Shown: piece by piece, positions 58,846 to 64,000 of the stretch
How positions within the stretch are numbered: the first letter of the stretch is position 1
How the letters are laid out: every line of letters starts with the position of its first letter
Origin: Udeniomyces pyricola
Lineage: Eukaryota; Basidiomycota; Tremellomycetes; Cystofilobasidiales; Mrakiaceae
DNA length: 64,000 bases
Assembly: GCA_039545295.1 (NCBI GenBank)
Contig: BCIK01000032.1
Coordinates: 63,282-127,281, forward strand
Reading direction: 5' to 3'
Translations under genes and position numbers: made by a program
The notes under the pieces: generated by a model
Told to the model about the DNA's origin: nothing
Seen by the model: the letters and a program-made list of their open reading frames with translations, nothing else
The model's database searches: none

Positions 58846-59624
58846 CTCCTTCTGGCTTTCATGACCTTTCTCCGTCGTGCTTTGATATGTATATATCCTC
58901 CTGCATAGTAGTATACATATCCCAATTCCCATTCTATATACTGGTATATATATATATATATATTTGTATTTCAAAGCAACCTTCTCTCTCTCTCTGTCTC
59001 TCTCTCTCTTTCTTGCTTGTGCTTCTGTTCGTCATGACTTGTCCGTCGTACATACATGTGTTATGTATATACATATACATATACTATAGGTCGATCCGAG
59101 CTATGCACGTACGTACTATCAACAGTACCTCGAACCAATCAATCAATCAATGCGTAACGGGGATGATGAAAAGAAACTTGGCTCTCTTCATTCTTCTTTT
59201 CTTTGCATATACATGTATAATCAAAATGGTCCAATACAACGTCGATAGGGGGGGGGGAAATAGAGGGAGGAGGGTGGAGTGAGAGAGGAAAGGAGGGAGG
59301 AGTGAGAGAAAGAGAAAAGAAAGTTACGTCATGTTGTCGAAGGTGTGTATCTTTTTTTTGTGTGTGTTTGGTTTCGTTTGTATCCGACACGTGTGGTCAG
59401 AGAGAGAGAGAGAGAGAGAGGAGAAGGAGGAAGAAAGGGGGAGTTTTCAGGCCGGTTTTCAAATAAAGAAGAAGAAAAAAATCATATTTCTATTTGGTTT
59501 CCCTGGACCCCTAGGAAAGGAAGGGAAAAGGGAAAGCAAAGGGGGGCAAGGGGGAAGGCGGAGGGGGGAGGGGGAGGGGGAGGGGGAGGGTTGTTACCTG
59601 GAACGATGAATATGGTTTTTCTCA
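58099..59624. other. Convergent 3' region with microsatellites
   Basis: No supported gene. CT arrays occur at 58198-58230, 58807-58842 and 58983-59009, a TA array at 58945-58963, an AG array at 59398-59420, and GGGGGA units at 59560-59590. The strand is pyrimidine-rich before and purine-rich after about 59250, matching two facing transcripts. Confidence 0.6.
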
Positions 59625-62600
59625 TTAACGACCAAAGTACTTGAGTTCGAGGTACCGAAGTGGAGGATACACGATGCCCGCTCCCAAGAACGACATTTCA
59701 AACCCGAGATCACCTCTGTTTTCCGCGAAAAAAAAATCCATCGCCGTCGTCACAAAAGAAAAGAAATTGAAAAGAAGGGGGGGGGGGGGAGAAGGGAAAG
59801 GAAGGGAACGATAACGTCAGAGGTTGGCTCGATCGAGCTTCATCAAGCTTAGTTTTTTTTTTAGACCCCTCATCCGATCCAATCTGTCCCCTCCTTGGAT
59901 CGGACCATGTACAGGGAGATCTAAAGACAGGCATGCAGCTTGTCGGGGATTGGGTTTTTCCGAAAGGAGGGAAAGAAAGAAAGGACTAGAAAAGAGCCCT
60001 AAAGGGAAAAAAGGGGAGGAAGGAAAGAAAGGATTTTTTTTTTGGCTTGCTTACCCGTATTCACTAAAAACGTGACCGAGCGGACCAATGTACCAAGTCT
60101 GAAAACCGGAGGTGACATCCATGGACGAGTGAGAAAAAAACCCGATCAGAGAAGGTGGTTCAGGTACCCATTCAAAAAAAAAAGAAAGAAGAAACGTCAG
60201 CGTTTAAACTGAAAAGCATCGAAGGCATTCTTCTATTTCCTTTTTCTTTTCAAAGGATCAATGAAACAGGACGACGTACCTCGGCCATGCCAACGACTGC
60301 CATGCCCGCGCCGACGCAACAAGCAAAGATCCCGGCGATCCCAACGGGTAACCGACGGATCGACGTATACGCGTCGAGATCGTACCCTCCCGGAATGAAA
60401 TATCGACGGAAGATAAAGTGCTCCTCGGCGAGGACAACAATGAAGAAGGCGACCCTGGCAAATGAGTAAACAAATAAACAAATAAACAATGAGAGTCTCA
60501 TCGTTAGTCAAAGTGATGAACGAGTGGGATTCGAGACGTTTCCATCTAGCTCCATCTCTAAAATCCCCCCCCCCTTCCTCCCCACCTTAGTTTCTTTTCT
60601 TTTCTTGATGTTGTACTGCTTACCAATATCCGAGGACGGCCAAAAAGTTGCTGAGGATGGCGGAAAAGTGCTCGCGTCCGACGACGCCGACGACGACGTA
60701 AATCACCCAGACCAAGACGGTGAAGAGCGCTCGAGGGACGCGTTGCAAGATAGGGTGGACGGCTTGGAACGAGAGCGCCGCTGAGTACTAATAGACAAGA
60801 AAAAAATAAAACGAAAAAGAAAAAGAAAGGCCGAAGGAAAGGGCAATTAGCGAACGGTATAGTGTGAGTGAAATCGGTTTAGGGAACTACAGAAGAAAGA
60901 AAGAGAAAAAAGTGGTAGAAAACAAGGAAGATGAACAGGGGTTCTTACAGTGTTTGGAACGAGGTTCGCAATGACGGAAAAGGAGAGGAGGACCAAGACA
61001 AACTTTCCACCGCCACCCCAGACGCTAAAGACCTCTGCGATGACACCTCCAGCGTCGCCCTCTTCGAAAGCAGCAGCGTATGCGGGGACCGTCATGACGG
61101 CGGCTCCCAGAAGCTCGATGAACAGTAAAGGAACGAAGAGCCCAAAGAAGGTGAGCCAAAAGACTTTGGCGCGAGAAATGTCGACTGGCAGTCGACAGTT
61201 GAAGTCTTAAACGACACAGAAAAAAACCCAAGAAGGAAAGACGAAAGATACGTATGGATGACGTCGTTTAGTCTCCCATGATTGGTTCTCATCGTTTTCA
61301 AAGGCCAAGAACCGATGACAAAAGATGGGAATAAACTTCCCCCATTAACTCACCTGCAGCGACAGGAGCCCAACCCGATGCACTCGAGAAGACGATGCCC
61401 CCAAATGACAGGAAATCGCCCGCAAATGCCTTGCCGGAATCTTCTTCAGCGCGTTGGAGGCCAACGTCGAACCCTCGGTGACCGGCGAGTCCCCAAATGC
61501 AGCAGAAGAGAGCAAAGATGACGATCCAGGCATAGCGTTCGTAGTGGTGGAGGACTGAGTAGCCGAAGAAGCAGAGGATGAGAGCAACGACTCCAACAAG
61601 TACGACGGCTGCTGGAAGAGGAAGCTGGAAGGGAGACATGCGTGAGAAGGTACTCTGTCGTAATTCATTTGAAGAATAGATAGACAACTCGTACCTTGCC
61701 ATCGGATACCGAACTCAGGGTTTGACCTCCAAGGATGATGGCCGTGACAGAAAACCTAAGAACGCAAGGCATAAACGAGAGTCGAAATGAATGGAAAGAG
61801 ATAGTCAGCTCAAGTGGACGTATGGTTTAGCTTCAACCAAACACGCATGGTTCCACGCGAAACTAACCCGAGCTGCGTCAAGATGTTGAGCACGGCAAAG
61901 ATGGAGCTTCCGACCATTCCTACGCTATAACGACTAATGACCATGGTTCGCATCCCGGTTTGAGGTCCGAGGGTAGCGATGAACGCCGTTGCCGTGCAGC
62001 CGAGGATGTTGAAGGTTATCACACATGCGACAACGTGAGGAAACGTAAGGGTGTAATCTTAATTAAAATTGTTTATCAAAGTACAAACGCGATGTTAGCT
62101 ATTGAGTTGAGATGAGAGGAGAAGGGTTCGATTGTATCTGAACCTTTCTTGTTGTGCGGATGGACTCACAGGCTTGAGCGAGCATGCCAATTGGTAGGGT
62201 CGACAGAACAGTGTTGACACTCCCTATATGAACGAATACAAATCAAAATACCACATAGGTGCAGATTATTTCAGTCCTAGCTCAGGTTATAGAATGAAAG
62301 GAGATAGAGAGGAGGAGAGATCTCCTCTAGCCTTCAACTAATCGTCAAGTGTGATAAGGATCAGGATAGAAAATCAAAGGGACACGGGTCGGTCCTCACA
62401 CCAGAGTAACAGCAGATTGAGTGTATGCTGAGACGACCGATTGTCTTCTGGAATTCTCTGGAGGATAGTCAAACACAAGACACGGCATTCCATCAATTAA
62501 TGCACACATCAGGCCATTTGTTCGGAGTGCTTCTGCATGCATAGTCGTCCGACCTAGACCGACTTCCTTTATAACACGTCACCAACCCATACAAACAACC

Positions 62601-62881
62601 CGTCGACTGGCCCTACGAAATGTCCATTTCCCTTTCTTTTAACTCACCTCGATACCTTCTACTTCTACTCCCATATCAAACACCTTTTTGAGAGCTCGGA
62701 ACACGGGTCCACGTTCTCTGAGGTCGTCGTCCCTCTCCTCTTCGATGCGTTCCTGGCGAGAGCGTTTGGTTTGGGCATGCAGTTCGTCGTCGGCAATCGG
62801 GTAGGTTTGGACGTTGGCAATAGAACCCTTTTCCTCGTCGAGAACGGACGTCGGAGGTGAATAGCGATTCGAAGGAATCAT
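59625..62881 (-). CDS. Purine-cytosine permease (NCS1 family, Fcy2-like)
   Basis: Minus-strand, multi-exon gene from the ATG at 62881 to the TAA at 59625. The hydrophilic N-terminus (about 80 residues, NRYSPPTSVLDEEKGSIANV) ends in VEVEGIE. The following exons read RIPEDNRSSQHTLNLLLLW, WSVNTVLSTLPIGMLAQAYY, ATLGPQTGMRTMVISRYSVG, MVGSSIFAVLNILTQLGFSV, SGWAPVAADFNCRLPVDISR, AAAFEEGDAGGVIAEVFSVW, FSVIANLVPNTYSAALSFQA, VFWLTFFGLFVPLLFIELLG and EEHFIFRRYFIPGGYDLDAY. These match Fcy-type NCS1 carriers, including the TGMRTMVISR loop and the NLVPNTYS segment. The last exon encodes LGAGIVYPPLRYLELKYFGR. The protein has about 12 membrane helices and imports cytosine and purines with protons at the plasma membrane. 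Substrate choice is inferred from the family. Confidence 0.9.
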
Positions 62882-64000
62882 GATCGAGAAGGATCAACGC
62901 AAAGAGGAAGGGGATAACGAGCGTAGCTGTTTGGTGAGGAGGGCCGGGGGGGGAGGGGGGGGGGGGGGGAGAAGGAGGTTGTCGAAAGTCAAGTGATGCT
63001 GACGAGGCCGGTCGGAGCTGACATTCTCCAGCTGAGAAAGGAGGTACGTATTGGATTGTATATCACAGGCCAGGAGGGTCCGGCCGGGTCGGATGAGGGG
63101 AAACACCCAGGGGAGGCATGTGGGGAGTAGGTTGTTAATAGAATCGGAGGAGAAGGTCAGCTATTAGCGCTGCGTGCCCCCCCCAGCAGCTACATCTATA
63201 TATGATCACGTTAACGTTCGACTCGGTCATCGGTTTTGACTTTCTCCTTATCAGCTACCTGGCTAGCGGTTACATCCGAACGAGATGATCTCGGAATTCT
63301 CGAGCTCAAAGTCTGCTCCGGGACACAAGAGTCTGGGTGGAAGGAGGCAAGGCAGATCAGTAAGGATGTACGTGAGAAGGCATCGATGATCATCGATCAT
63401 GAGAGGATCACCGCTATCGCTCAGTTCCAAAGGGATTGGCAGCGATCGAGCTAATCATGAGGACGAGGCCGGCGGGAGCGCGCGGGCGGGAGTTTGGTGA
63501 TTTGACACGCCTGGATGATGCGTCAACGAATCGAATGGCCGCCGACCTCCGGATTTTATCTTATTTTATTTTATTTTATTTTATTTTGAACGTATCAATT
63601 CCCCGAGCACGTATAACTTACGCATCATATCGACCGGCATATCACGATATCAATCTTGTTCTTGATGATAGATCGCTTAGCGCTGATCATCGCCTGCTTT
63701 CATACTCATGATCGTCGACATGTCCATCAGCTACTGTTGTCCACACCTGCTCTCCATTGCCTGAATTGAATTATAGTACCAACACGTGAAGCGCGCTGAG
63801 AATCCCAGAAAACCGCGTGCAGCCGAGTAATGGATATCTCCTAGCAATATGCTGCAGCTTCTGCTCATGTGTATCCACTAAATCCCAATCAAAGCTTTCA
63901 CCCTCAAAAGCCGACATGTCGACGAAAAAAAAAACCCCGAGATAGAAGAACGGAAGATCGGAGAGCCATAGCGGATTTGCAAGCTGCATATGATCGTGCG
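62882..64000. other. Promoter of the permease gene and window end; no gene seen
   Basis: G-runs at 62949-62970, C-run at 63178-63183, an inverted GATGATCATCGATCATG stretch at 63385-63401 and a TTTTA pentamer array at about 63556-63587. Short frames on either strand show no family character. Confidence 0.55.
63556..63587. repeat. TTTTA pentanucleotide array
   Basis: Six tandem ATTTT/TTTTA units. Confidence 0.85.

Noticed and set aside
63771..63989. Minus-strand 72-residue frame at the window end
   Set aside because: No recognisable motif and no splice context can be judged at the edge, so it is not reported as a gene.

Overview
The window is nuclear DNA from a filamentous or yeast-like fungus, most likely a basidiomycete. 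Genes have many short introns (18 in one gene) with GT..AG borders and CTNAC-like branch sites. Proteins are rich in Ser/Pro/Gln, and promoters and 5' leaders are strongly pyrimidine-rich. Several housekeeping proteins match fungal families closely. I cannot place it below phylum. Long homopolymers (T, C, G) and microsatellites are frequent, and assembly gaps or N calls fall inside three of them. All exon borders below were read by eye from splice signals, reading frame and family similarity.

Layout. 0-9 kb: 3' end of COX17 (copper chaperone), a 19-exon Zn(II)2Cys6 transcription factor with a polyglutamine N-terminus, and QCR9 (complex III subunit) with a 14-nt micro-exon. 9.5-12.8 kb (minus): an MFS transporter of the vacuolar amino-acid/multidrug type. 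15.3-17.2 kb: a class B bHLH factor behind a 900-nt pyrimidine-rich leader. 18.2-23.4 kb: RPN6 (minus) and RPN7 (plus), two 26S proteasome lid subunits transcribed divergently from 211 bp. 24.2-26.5 kb (minus): mitoferrin (MRS3/4). 27-29.5 kb (minus): an F-box protein. 30-35.5 kb: a proline-rich, WD40-type inositol polyphosphate 5-phosphatase. 37.4-42.3 kb (minus): a large conserved protein of unknown function with a YLW..GNYIW block and an Ig-like block. 44.2-46.9 kb: PRP45/SNW1 splicing factor. 47.3-49.2 kb: eIF4E. 50.6-51.9 kb (minus): a small Ser/Pro-rich protein with a C-terminal cysteine cluster. 52.8-58.1 kb: a 1657-residue SWI5/ACE2-like three-finger C2H2 factor. 59.6-62.9 kb (minus): an NCS1 purine-cytosine permease. 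62.9-64 kb: no gene seen.

Themes. This is mostly a core gene neighbourhood (respiration, proteasome, splicing, translation, iron and nucleobase transport) with four or five regulatory proteins. I see no transposon, CRISPR array, tRNA or rRNA gene. The most notable observations are the divergent RPN6/RPN7 pair, the unusual number of micro-exons (14-24 nt), the frequent GTNCGT splice donors, and the large uncharacterised protein at 37.4-42.3 kb.
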